From Bacteroidales bacterium (GTDB taxonomy: Bacteria > Bacteroidota > Bacteroidia > Bacteroidales > JAGOPY01), in NCBI GenBank assembly GCA_023229505.1, contig JALNZD010000058.1, positions 1-22,395 on the forward strand: a stretch of 22,395 bases of DNA, in the 5' to 3' direction. Shown here piece by piece: positions 1 to 7,253 of this stretch. The notes beneath the pieces were generated by a model, which searched no databases, had not been told where the DNA came from, and saw nothing but the letters and a program-made list of their open reading frames with translations. The translations under genes were made by a program, and so were the position numbers. Every line of letters starts with the position of its first letter. The first letter of the stretch is position 1.

Positions 1-27
1 CAATTGTGCCGTATATAAGATAAAAAA

Positions 28-105
28 ATAATGTAAAGTAAAATTGGAGAATCAGGAAAATTTATAAAGGTTCACGGTGGGTCTTACGGTCCAACTTTAC
101 ATTAT
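28..105. repeat. 12-bp inverted repeat pair at left edge
   Basis: ATAATGTAAAGT at 28-39 is repeated as its exact reverse complement at 94-105, with 54 bp between the arms. The same core (ATGTAAA/TTTACAT) recurs in the palindrome at 122-153. The stretch 1-148 has no convincing gene. It probably belongs to another mobile element that cut into the IS21-family element, but I recognise no family, so this is an inference from position and symmetry only. Confidence 0.5.
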
Positions 106-121
106 CATTTGGTTTACATAA

Positions 122-153
122 CCCACTTAATGTAAAATTTTACATTAAGTGGG
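122..153. repeat. 32-bp perfect palindrome
   Basis: The half-site CCCACTTAATGTAAAA (122-137) is followed directly by its exact reverse complement (138-153), with no loop and no mismatch. It does not extend: base 121 (A) and base 154 (G) do not pair. Its right arm runs into the truncated istB reading frame, so it marks the breakpoint of that gene. It could be an element terminus, two abutting inverted repeats, a strong cruciform or resolution site, or a fold-back assembly artefact near a contig end. Confidence 0.75.
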
Positions 154-553
154 GAAAAGTTACCTGATCTCTGCCCTAGGACATCAGGCTTGTCTGAAAG
201 GATATAAGGTTCTGTACTTCAACTGCCAGAAACTCTTTGCTTCCTTGAAAGTGGCAAAGGCTGACGGTTCATACCCCAAAGAAATCACCCGCATTGAGAA
301 ATCAGATTTACTCATCCTGGATGACTTTGGCTTACAATCCCTTGATGCCCAAACACGGATGATTTTACTGGAAATCATTGAAGACCGGTATGATAAAAAG
401 TCAGCCATCATTGGCTCTCAGCTCCCGGTCGACAAATGGTACGACATCATTGGGGAGGGTACTATCGCCGATGCGATCCTGGATCGTTTATATCATGGAT
501 CCCATCGCATCGATTTAAAAGGTGAATCGATGCGGAAGAAAAACAATAAATAA
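149..553 (+). pseudogene. istB: IstB-like ATPase fragment (IS21 family), N-terminus lost
   Basis: IstB is the AAA+ helper ATPase of IS21-family transposition. It binds target DNA and recruits the IstA transposase. The 134 residues retained start at the last part of the Walker A motif (GKSYL), keep Walker B (LLILDDFGL, about residues 53-61), and run to the typical IstB C-terminus (ADAILDRLYHGSHRIDLKGE...). A full IstB has about 250 residues, so roughly the first 110-115 are missing. The in-frame codon just upstream (146-148) is TAA, and the GTG at 149 lies inside the palindrome, so it is not a credible start. No istA is present. The neighbouring right-end repeats at 630-668 agree with IS21. 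This is a dead remnant; family assignment is firm. Confidence 0.88.
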
Positions 554-609
554 TAATTTTACAGAAACAAAAAGCCATTGACCGTTCTTTAAAATCCTGT
601 CCTCAAAAA

Positions 610-629
610 TCCCCCTCAGAGGAGGGGGA
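610..629. terminator. GC-rich hairpin after istB remnant
   Basis: An 8-bp stem (610-617 pairing with 622-629; CCCCCTC against GAGGGGG plus a T-A pair) closes a 4-base AGAG loop. It lies between the istB stop and the IS end repeats. No T-run follows, so it may be part of the IS end structure rather than a Rho-independent terminator. Confidence 0.4.
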
Positions 630-668
630 GTCAGTATGGCCGGAATGAGGGGTCAGTATCACCGGAAT
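630..668. mobile_element. IS21-family right-end double repeat
   Basis: Two 17-bp direct copies, GTCAGTATGGCCGGAAT (630-646) and GTCAGTATCACCGGAAT (652-668), differ at two positions and have a period of 22 bp. IS21-family elements are known for multiple short repeats at each end that bind IstA. These follow an istB fragment in the correct orientation, so I read them as the right end. The IS boundary must lie between about 668 and 680, where the GNAT gene remnant begins. The other end of the element is not in the window. Confidence 0.7.
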
Positions 669-670
669 AA

Positions 671-1147
671 ACATTTGCAATGTATAATGATGCCTTTCGC
701 GATCTGTACGGGTTCACCGCGCTGTCACAGAAACAGATGGATTATTATACTAAAATGTATTTTGGTTTTATCCGCCCCGAATTTGTTTCCCTGGTTCTCG
801 ATGCCCGGGATAATGTTGTGGGATTTGGGATAACTATGCCGAGTCTTGCCTTAGCGCTGCAAAAGGCCAAAGGGTCATTACTGCCTTTCGGATTTATTCA
901 CCTCCTGCGGGCCATCCGAAAAAATGATATCGTTCATATGTATCTGGTAGGGGTAAGGCCGGATTACCAGGGAAAAGGGATCTTAGCACTGGTTTACCAT
1001 GAACTTACCAAAGCTTATATAGATGCTGGTATAAAACTTACACGGACCCATCCGCAACTGGAGGAAAACTTAAGAGCCATTGCCATCTGGAAGAATTATG
1101 AAAGCAGGTTGTATATCCGGCGGCGGTGCTGGATCAGGGATATTTAA
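671..1147 (+). pseudogene. GNAT acetyltransferase, C-terminal fragment
   Basis: The frame encodes about 155 residues that look like the C-terminal part of a Bacteroidota GNAT-fold protein of roughly 380 residues. It has the acetyl-CoA pyrophosphate-binding signature VRPDYQGKGI followed by a helix (LALVYHEL), then the downstream LEEN...WKNYE pattern. The substrate is unknown. The in-frame codon at 668-670 is TAA, exactly at the edge of the IS21 right-end repeat, so the coding sequence enters the frame inside the junction. The ATG at 680 is internal to the family (TFAMYNDAF...) and is probably not a native start. The simplest reading is insertion of the IS21 element into this gene, which removed the N-terminal half. 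It converges on hsdM with 59 bp between the stops. Confidence 0.7.
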
Positions 1148-1206
1148 TTTGTCTACGCGCCATGAATGGAATGGTAAGGCTCAAGTGGTCAATTTGTTTT
1201 ATTGCC

Positions 1207-2694
1207 TTATTTGTTTTTAATGGTTTGCAATCCATTTACAATCCTCCTGAAACTCTCCAATCCTGCCTCCAGGTTTTCCACGATCTCCAGGGCCAGCACA
1301 TCCGGATCGGGTAGGTTATCCAAGTCAGCCAAGCTCTTGTCTTTAAGCCAAAATATATCCAGGCTGGTCTTATCACGAGCAATGATCTCGTCATAGGTGA
1401 ACTTCCGCCACCGTTCTTCCGGGGTTACTTCCGACCAGGTTTCTTTTCGCTGATGCCTGTTTTCAGGATTGTAGCAGTTAATGAAAGCTTTCAGGTCCTC
1501 AAACCGCATCGGATTCTTCTTCAATGTATGGTGGATGTTGGTCCGGTAGTCATAGTACCATACTTCTTTTGTCCAGGGATTCTTTGAGGCGGGATTGGCA
1601 TCAAAGAACAGGACATTTGCTTTAACACCCTGGGCGTAGAATACACCGGTTGGCAATCGAAGAATAGTATGGAGTTCCATGGTTTGCAGTAACTTCTTCC
1701 GGACTGTTTCGCCTGCTCCGCCTTCAAACAATACATTATCTGGCACAACAACGGCTGCTTTACCGGTGGTTTTGAGCATGGTATGGATATGCTGGATGAA
1801 GTTGAGTTGCTTGTTTGATGAAGTTGCCCAAAAATCTTGCCGGTTGTAAGTCCTGTCCTCTGTTTCTTCTTCTCCTTCATCATTGGTGAAGGTCATGCTG
1901 CTTTTCTTGCCAAAGGGAGGATTTGTTAGGATGTAATCAAACCGATTGCCGGTATCGGCTATGAGAGAATCTGTTGGCGAAATTGTTGAATCACCGAACA
2001 TCTCTCCAATATTGTGGAGAAACATGTTCATCAAACAAAGCCTGCGGGTGTTGGCGACAATCTCGTTTCCGGAAAAGGTTTTATGTTTTAAGAACTCCTT
2101 TTGTTCCTTATCCAACTGATAGGTCTTAACCAGGAAATCATAAGCAGCTAAAAAGAAGCCTCCAGTGCCACAAGCCGGATCGGCAATGGTCTTGTTCGGC
2201 TCTGGGCGGATGCACTCCACCATGGCCCTGATAAGCGATCTGGGTGTGAAATATTGTCCTGCACCACTCTTGGTGTCCTCTGCATTCTTTTCAAGCAATC
2301 CTTCGTAAATATCCCCCTTCACATCAGCTCCAATCATCACCCATGTTTCTTCATCAATCATCTGGATGACCTTGTAGAGCTTGGCAGGATCTTGAATCTT
2401 GTTCTGTGACTTTGAAAAGATTGCTCCAAGCATCTTTGGCTGAGTGCTGAGCACTCTCAATAGCGTTGAATAGTGAAGTTCCAATTCTGCTCCTCTTTTA
2501 TTTCTAAGGCTTTCCCAATTATACACTGTGGGGATAGTTATAGTTCTGTTATACGGAGGCTTTCCATACTCGTCAGCCATCTTTAAAAAGAGGAGGTAGG
2601 TAAGTTGTTCCAGGTAATCCCCGTAACCTACCCCGTCATCACGGAGGACATTGCAGTAGGACCAGACTTTGGATACTATGGTAGAAGTGTTCAT
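1207..2694 (-). CDS. hsdM: Type I restriction-modification N6-adenine methyltransferase subunit
   Basis: HsdM forms the modification core (M2S) of a type I R-M enzyme and transfers methyl from S-adenosylmethionine to adenine N6 in the recognition site set by HsdS. The 495-residue protein has the HsdM N-terminal helical domain (about 5-130), the SAM-binding motif I DPACGTGG (172-179), and the catalytic motif IV NPPFG (258-262), with a conserved C-terminal tail. The length is normal for the family. It is the last gene of the minus-strand locus, 13 bp downstream of the UDG-like gene, and the only subunit separated from hsdS by unrelated genes. It appears intact. The ATG at 2692-2694 follows an A-rich leader (TAAAAGCAATAACTAA) and no Shine-Dalgarno, as is common in Bacteroidota. 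Confidence 0.96.
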   Translation of the reverse strand: MNTSTIVSKVWSYCNVLRDDGVGYGDYLEQLTYLLFLKMADEYGKPPYNRTITIPTVYNWESLRNKRGAELELHYSTLLRVLSTQPKMLGAIFSKSQNKIQDPAKLYKVIQMIDEETWVMIGADVKGDIYEGLLEKNAEDTKSGAGQYFTPRSLIRAMVECIRPEPNKTIADPACGTGGFFLAAYDFLVKTYQLDKEQKEFLKHKTFSGNEIVANTRRLCLMNMFLHNIGEMFGDSTISPTDSLIADTGNRFDYILTNPPFGKKSSMTFTNDEGEEETEDRTYNRQDFWATSSNKQLNFIQHIHTMLKTTGKAAVVVPDNVLFEGGAGETVRKKLLQTMELHTILRLPTGVFYAQGVKANVLFFDANPASKNPWTKEVWYYDYRTNIHHTLKKNPMRFEDLKAFINCYNPENRHQRKETWSEVTPEERWRKFTYDEIIARDKTSLDIFWLKDKSLADLDNLPDPDVLALEIVENLEAGLESFRRIVNGLQTIKNK

Positions 2695-2707
2695 TTAGTT
2701 ATTGCTT

Positions 2708-3361
2708 TTATTCTTTAATTAATTGGGCAATATAATCCCTGTACCCGTTTCTCTTATTATTACCTAAATAATAACTTGTGCTTCTGTAGAAGGGTATTAG
2801 AGGACGATTCAACATACAATTGTCAGGAGGTAATGGAACGAAATTTTTGTAATCATTCCCATAATAAATCTTGGGTTCTTTGTAATGATTTGGTGGTGTT
2901 ACTAATGCTTTAACAATGTAATAAGTAGTTGCTAAAATTGGTATGTGTGAAGGAATTTTTTGAATTGAATCGAGTTCTTCACGAAGATCACCAACCCAAA
3001 CTTCCGCTGCCTTAAGCCAGTTTTCCTTTTCAATCGAAGTTACGCCATTGAAATAATTCTTGCACAGGTTCTGAACATAGACATGATGCCATGATAATCC
3101 AATGCTTTTTAGATTATTCTCGATTATCCATGAATAACCTCTGTTCCTTAACGATTCATCAGGATATAAATCAAAGACATATTCAATTCTTTTTTCTGAT
3201 GGATTCGTAGGATCGGCCCCTAAAACAATTGCCTTAATTGTTAATTCTGGGATATGTGGTAAAGGAAATTCCCCTTCATTGGAGAACTTCTTTTCATCAG
3301 GAAGGGTGATGTTCCTTTCCAGAAGTCTTTGATACATACTATGCGAATAATTAGTACTCAT
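2708..3361 (-). CDS. Uracil-DNA-glycosylase-superfamily-like protein
   Basis: This 217-residue protein is not an ordinary UDG, but several blocks fall in UDG order. AIVLGADPTNP (44-54) resembles the water-activating GQDPY loop, with Asp50 in the catalytic position. VYVQNLCKNYF (94-104) resembles the NxxK strand. A helical segment ending near residue 150 precedes PLIPFYRSTSYY (187-198), which sits where the HPSPL-type leucine-intercalation loop would be but has Ser in place of His. No Fe-S cysteine set is visible. If the fold is right, the protein may bind or excise a modified base, or only sense DNA. It sits between the guanidino-modifying enzyme (20 bp upstream) and hsdM (13 bp downstream), and is probably co-transcribed. 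The sequence is more AT-rich than hsdM. Fold assignment is inference from motifs; function is unknown. Confidence 0.55.
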   Translation of the reverse strand: MSTNYSHSMYQRLLERNITLPDEKKFSNEGEFPLPHIPELTIKAIVLGADPTNPSEKRIEYVFDLYPDESLRNRGYSWIIENNLKSIGLSWHHVYVQNLCKNYFNGVTSIEKENWLKAAEVWVGDLREELDSIQKIPSHIPILATTYYIVKALVTPPNHYKEPKIYYGNDYKNFVPLPPDNCMLNRPLIPFYRSTSYYLGNNKRNGYRDYIAQLIKE

Positions 3362-3381
3362 ATATTAGGCTTTCCATTAGT

Positions 3382-4257
3382 TTAATTTGTCCATGTCACA
3401 CAATTAATAACACCACCGTGTTTAGCAATATCATTTGCTGTAATTTCTATAACCCTTCTTTTATAAAGGTTTTCAAGTTTAATCCGTGCTTTTTTGTTTG
3501 ATGCCTCATATTGGGTATATGAAGGCATTATAATGACATCATCAAGTAGAAGAAAGTTAAGATATATACCAGTCGCATCCTTATCATCTTTATTCCTATG
3601 AACTTCGCAAGGGAGTTCTTCTTCGATTTCTAATTCAGCATCTTTTAATGTATTATAAAAATGAGCCTTCCATAGCCTGAACAATTCCTGCTCATAAATT
3701 GAAAATCCTTTCATCCTATTTTCAAGTCCAATGAGATCATTGACAACCACCTTCTTTTCATCAATGAATCGTACCATTCCATCCACATGACCTGTAAAGT
3801 CCCAGGGATCGGAAGGAACGACAATCAATGATTTCAACTTTAATTTCTCTTTAATAATACCTAATACGGTAGGTGAATCTCCATGCCAGGAAGAACAATT
3901 ATCTTTTATTACCCGATCTGAAATGATACCTTGTGTTCCAAAAATTTCTATTGCACCACCGTCCAAAATAACATCACACTCCTCGAAGTCTAACCCAATG
4001 CTACGGCAGATTGCTTGTTGATCTTCCGGAATCGATTTTTCGTAGGACTTCCACCCTACAAGGTAGGAAGGCATGTATTTGAACAGCACCAATTTTCCAT
4101 CAGATGCCTTTACGGGCATGTAATCCCTGCACCATTCATTTGAATTGGAAGGTATTTTTTCCAATCGTTTACCAAATGCTTCTTCAATAGCATTGGCAAC
4201 CTTTTTCCCTCTGTCAATTTTAATGAGGTATTCCGATATATAAACCAAATGTTCCAT
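3382..4257 (-). CDS. Agmatine-deiminase-family guanidino-modifying enzyme
   Basis: The protein belongs to the agmatine deiminase / Porphyromonas-type peptidylarginine deiminase group, which hydrolyses or transfers guanidino carbons through a covalent cysteine intermediate. All expected blocks are visible: WCRDYMP (42-48), DGGAIE (99-104), GHVDG with the catalytic His157 and Asp159, and GGVINCVTW with the presumed nucleophile Cys286. At 291 residues it is shorter than metabolic agmatine deiminases (about 340-370), mainly at the N-terminus. No signal peptide is seen. The metabolic partners expected for agmatine use (putrescine carbamoyltransferase, N-carbamoylputrescine amidase) are absent. It lies between hsdS and the UDG-like gene in a type I R-M locus, which points to a DNA-, protein- or nucleotide-directed role rather than polyamine metabolism. 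Family is firm; substrate is unknown. Confidence 0.85.
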   Translation of the reverse strand: MEHLVYISEYLIKIDRGKKVANAIEEAFGKRLEKIPSNSNEWCRDYMPVKASDGKLVLFKYMPSYLVGWKSYEKSIPEDQQAICRSIGLDFEECDVILDGGAIEIFGTQGIISDRVIKDNCSSWHGDSPTVLGIIKEKLKLKSLIVVPSDPWDFTGHVDGMVRFIDEKKVVVNDLIGLENRMKGFSIYEQELFRLWKAHFYNTLKDAELEIEEELPCEVHRNKDDKDATGIYLNFLLLDDVIIMPSYTQYEASNKKARIKLENLYKRRVIEITANDIAKHGGVINCVTWTN

Positions 4258-4304
4258 GATTCAAGCGGATTGTAATTTCAGGTTTTAATTATTCATTTAT
4301 CATA

Positions 4305-5522
4305 TTAAACCAGCCTCCCCTCAAAAGCACTCTTCAATATCGACTGCCGCAACGCCTCGGCCTGAAGTAAACTCTCATCAATGGTCTGCTCCATTTTGTC
4401 GGCAAGGGAAAAGCGGGATTCAATTTCTTGGACGATTCTTTGTTGTTCTGATAAACTGCAAAAAGGAATTAATGATTCTGTAACTGCCTTCATACCAACA
4501 TTTCCCTGTCCAACATTGCCTGTTTCATTTTCAAAAAACTGATCCTTAAATACATTAGTCCAGGAAAAATAAAGAAAGAATGATGGTAAATAACCATCAT
4601 TAAATCTCATAGCCGCTATCCTCTGATTAAGTAAAAGATTTGATTTTTTTATTAATGCCGTAAAACCATAATCTCTTTTTTTTCTTGTACCCGTTTGGGT
4701 GATAATTACATCATTAAGCATGAGCATAGACCTTTTTAAAATACTTTCATCAGGATCATCAACAAATACAGAGCTTTCAAAGTATCTTATAATCCCTGGC
4801 CTGACATTACCCATTCTAATCACCTGATATGCACCTTTATCTTTAAAATCGCCACTCTTAAATGCAAACCCACTAAAAGTAGTTGCAACTTCTTTAATTT
4901 TCACCCACTTCCATCCCTCCGGCAATTCCCCTTCTTTCACATCCGTATTTGTCAGCCTCCCCTCAAATGCCCACTTCAACACGCTCTGCCGATAGACCTT
5001 AAGTTGCTCTTTGGCTTTCTCTAAGTTGGCGATGCCATTATCCAGCTCGCTGAAGAGCTCTTCGATTTTTATTACAATACGGTGCTGTTCTGATTGTGAA
5101 GGAAAAGGAATTAAGAGGTTCTTCATTACATCTACTGAAATTGCGTTAAAGGTGCTCCCCGTTCCTTCCTGGGCTACTAAATTTTTAATTAAACGTAGAT
5201 AGAAGAATAAGTATTTAGGTACTGGATATCGTATGGCAGCAAGTCCCCTTCCGATACAACATTGAGAATTAGAAATATTTACGTCCCCAACCGGGGCCCT
5301 AACCGAAATAAGAATATCGTCTGGTTGGGCAATTCGTATTGGTTTTGAACACCATTTAACTGGAATTGGGTGAATTTCTGAAAATTCCGCTTTTCCTTGG
5401 AAAAATGGTAATCCAATACCTTCTGTATTATAAGTTTCAGAAGAAGGGGATTGTCCTGCAATTATTAGAGCGACTTCGTCAAGTCTTTTCTTTGGCCATT
5501 TAATATTCGGGAATTCTGACAT
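4305..5522 (-). CDS. hsdS: Type I restriction-modification specificity subunit
   Basis: HsdS sets the bipartite DNA target for both methylation and restriction. The protein has the classic two-fold layout: target recognition domain 1 (about 10-143), a conserved coiled-coil region (145-191, beginning SEQHRIV and ending AFEGRL), target recognition domain 2 (about 203-357), and a second conserved region (359-405, beginning SEQQRIV and ending AFEGRL). A GTG at 5525 and an ATG at 5522 adjoin. I prefer the ATG, which leaves 4 bp after the DUF5131 stop codon. A 15-bp stretch of DNA is identical in the two conserved regions (4311-4325 and 4953-4967). The frame is intact with both halves present. The target sequence cannot be read from this. 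Confidence 0.96.
   Translation of the reverse strand: MSEFPNIKWPKKRLDEVALIIAGQSPSSETYNTEGIGLPFFQGKAEFSEIHPIPVKWCSKPIRIAQPDDILISVRAPVGDVNISNSQCCIGRGLAAIRYPVPKYLFFYLRLIKNLVAQEGTGSTFNAISVDVMKNLLIPFPSQSEQHRIVIKIEELFSELDNGIANLEKAKEQLKVYRQSVLKWAFEGRLTNTDVKEGELPEGWKWVKIKEVATTFSGFAFKSGDFKDKGAYQVIRMGNVRPGIIRYFESSVFVDDPDESILKRSMLMLNDVIITQTGTRKKRDYGFTALIKKSNLLLNQRIAAMRFNDGYLPSFFLYFSWTNVFKDQFFENETGNVGQGNVGMKAVTESLIPFCSLSEQQRIVQEIESRFSLADKMEQTIDESLLQAEALRQSILKSAFEGRLV
4311..4967. repeat. 15-bp direct repeat flanking one HsdS half
   Basis: CAGCCTCCCCTCAAA occurs at 4311-4325 and again at 4953-4967, 642 bp apart. Each copy encodes the FEGRL end of one HsdS conserved region. Homology of this kind permits exchange or duplication of target recognition domains; 642 bp (214 codons) equals one half-subunit. 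Confidence 0.8.
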
Positions 5523-5526
5523 CACT

Positions 5527-6249
5527 TCAAATCACATTAAACTCAGGCATTTCATCAAAGATTTTGCCTTGTAATTTCCGGCCAGCCTTTTTTTTATTGA
5601 ACCCACCCCATTGTTTGAAGAAGAATTTAATATTGGCTTTTTTGCACTGCTCCATTATGTCAATAACCCAATCTGCTTCCATCGGCCTGGCTTTAGGGCC
5701 GCTCTCACCACCAACTATTACCCAGTCAATTTGATCAAGATTTAGATCAGGAAGAGGACCAAGCAATGGTTCGCAGGAAAGGAATTTCACTCTCGCCTTG
5801 GTTTCCCGAAGTAAATCAATTCTGAACGTTGTACCTTGGTTTTCTACCGAAACACCCATCCAGATGTTATGGCTCCATTTTAACTTGCCTTGTTGGTCAT
5901 AATCTAAAAGTCTTTCTGCACGCTTAGTAAGAATCTGGAAAAGATGCTGAGGATTATCATTCATAACATCAAACACCCTCTGAACGTATTGGATAGGTAC
6001 ATTCTGGTGAAACAGGTCACTCATTGAATTTACAAAAACAACTTTGGACTTTTTCCAGGTATAGGGTTCAGAAAGAGTATCAGGGTGCAAAGTGAGCTTA
6101 AAACCATTTTTGTATTTCTCCTGACCCATGGCCTTCAGCCTCCTTGACATCACTTCCGCATAACAATTCCTGCATCCAGGTGAAACTTTAGTGCAGCCAG
6201 TCACCGGGTTCCAGGTCATTTCAGTCCATTCAATTTTAGATTGCGACAT
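5527..6249 (-). CDS. DUF5131 / phage Gp37-Gp68 family three-cysteine protein
   Basis: The 240-residue protein matches the phage Gp37/Gp68 family (PF07505, DUF5131). The N-terminal IEWTEMTWNPVTGCTKV block leads into a Cys19-x6-Cys26-x2-Cys29 cluster (GCTKVSPGCRNCYAE). Later blocks are VNSMSDLFH, ILTKRAERL, VGGESGPKARPM and FFFKQWGG. The cysteine cluster and the following alternating strands and helices resemble a radical-SAM-like barrel, so an Fe-S cofactor is possible; that is inference. Its biochemical function is not established. It is 2 bp downstream of TcmP, the family named as the partner of three-Cys proteins, and 4 bp upstream of hsdS, so it is almost surely in one transcript with both. 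Confidence 0.9.
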   Translation of the reverse strand: MSQSKIEWTEMTWNPVTGCTKVSPGCRNCYAEVMSRRLKAMGQEKYKNGFKLTLHPDTLSEPYTWKKSKVVFVNSMSDLFHQNVPIQYVQRVFDVMNDNPQHLFQILTKRAERLLDYDQQGKLKWSHNIWMGVSVENQGTTFRIDLLRETKARVKFLSCEPLLGPLPDLNLDQIDWVIVGGESGPKARPMEADWVIDIMEQCKKANIKFFFKQWGGFNKKKAGRKLQGKIFDEMPEFNVI

Positions 6250-6251
6250 AA

Positions 6252-7106
6252 TTAAATTTCTAATCTAAGCTGAGCTGTTGTCCGTTTTTCAACTTCTTTA
6301 AAAAATTGCAAACCTCTTGGGTGTTTTGAGTAAAATGATAAGTAATATAAAGGCAGATTTCTTTCATTAGATCGAATTTGATGCATATTACGTTCATTTA
6401 AATAACCCATATTCACCATTTGCTTCTGATACTGCTCTGCAAGAAATTTTACGAAATTATTTGAATAACCTTTATAATCAAGTTTAAAATCTTCTCGCCA
6501 TTTATCCATTCCTAAATAACATGCAATTTTATCATTCTTTTCTTTTAGGTATTTGATAAGATTTCTGTTAGCATCCATATGTAATGCCTGAAGGATCAAA
6601 AAGTCCATTAATCTCTTATTTCCAATTGTCCTTATAGTATTAAAATCAAAATCAAGTGAGTAAGGATCTACAAAACAAAATGGTAATTGCGTATTGTTTA
6701 TTCCAAAAGGGGGAATTGCACTAAGAACATCATTAATTGCCAAATTGCTATCCTTGTTTATAAGTGTAATATTAATACCAGAGAAATCTCTTGCAATCCT
6801 GCTCTTTAAAGCAGAGAAACAGTATGGATCTTTCTCGCAAAAAATATACTTAGTAAATGGAATCGGCAAAGACAATGCAATAAGTGAAGAAGATTTGTAG
6901 ACTTTCCCGGTTTCTTTTATTTTAGCGAAGCCCGCCCCTGCGTAAAGGTCAATATAGACAAGTTGGTTCCAAAGGTTTTTCATCCCAGTAGTAAATATAT
7001 CACAGAATCCCCCTACTAGTCTGTATTTTTCCAGTGACCATTTTCTGACTTCAGGGATGAAAAACTCATCTTTTTCTACTTGCATTAAAGGATTAAATTT
7101 TTCCAT
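6252..7106 (-). CDS. tcmP: Three-Cys-motif partner protein TcmP, methyltransferase-like
   Basis: TcmP proteins are encoded beside three-cysteine (DUF5131/Gp68) proteins in phages and accessory regions. The 284-residue sequence starts with the family hallmark KW(S)LEKY..., followed by a Rossmann-like set: YIDLYAGAG (51-59, like SAM motif I), IFCEKDP (88-94, acidic residue ending strand 2), and FVDPYSLDF (145-153, in the position of a motif IV D-P-Y/F). This suggests an S-adenosylmethionine-dependent methyltransferase fold, though activity is unproven. Spacing to the DUF5131 gene is 2 bp. A 147-bp gap separates its start from the antitoxin gene upstream; I found no TAnnTTTG box there, so it may be read through from hsdR or higBA. 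Codon use is AT-rich relative to hsdR. Confidence 0.85.
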   Translation of the reverse strand: MEKFNPLMQVEKDEFFIPEVRKWSLEKYRLVGGFCDIFTTGMKNLWNQLVYIDLYAGAGFAKIKETGKVYKSSSLIALSLPIPFTKYIFCEKDPYCFSALKSRIARDFSGINITLINKDSNLAINDVLSAIPPFGINNTQLPFCFVDPYSLDFDFNTIRTIGNKRLMDFLILQALHMDANRNLIKYLKEKNDKIACYLGMDKWREDFKLDYKGYSNNFVKFLAEQYQKQMVNMGYLNERNMHQIRSNERNLPLYYLSFYSKHPRGLQFFKEVEKRTTAQLRLEI

Positions 7107-7253
7107 TATGCTTCTAATTCTATGTTTAATATTTATTAATCTACTGGAAGAACTGTAAACATATCAAATAACCTTCAAATAATTATAATTCATGTTATCA
7201 GCCTTTTGTAATGAATATTTCTTTTAATTCAGAGTAATAATCTATAAAGTAGT

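Noticed and set aside
636..833. Plus-strand frame starting in the IS right end
   Set aside because: It overlaps the GNAT fragment in another frame, starts inside the IS repeats, and its translation shows no family.
3382..4257. Reading the deiminase-like gene as a polyamine-metabolism enzyme
   Set aside because: It is shorter than metabolic agmatine deiminases, lacks the usual partner genes, and sits between R-M genes; the family is kept but the metabolic role is not asserted.
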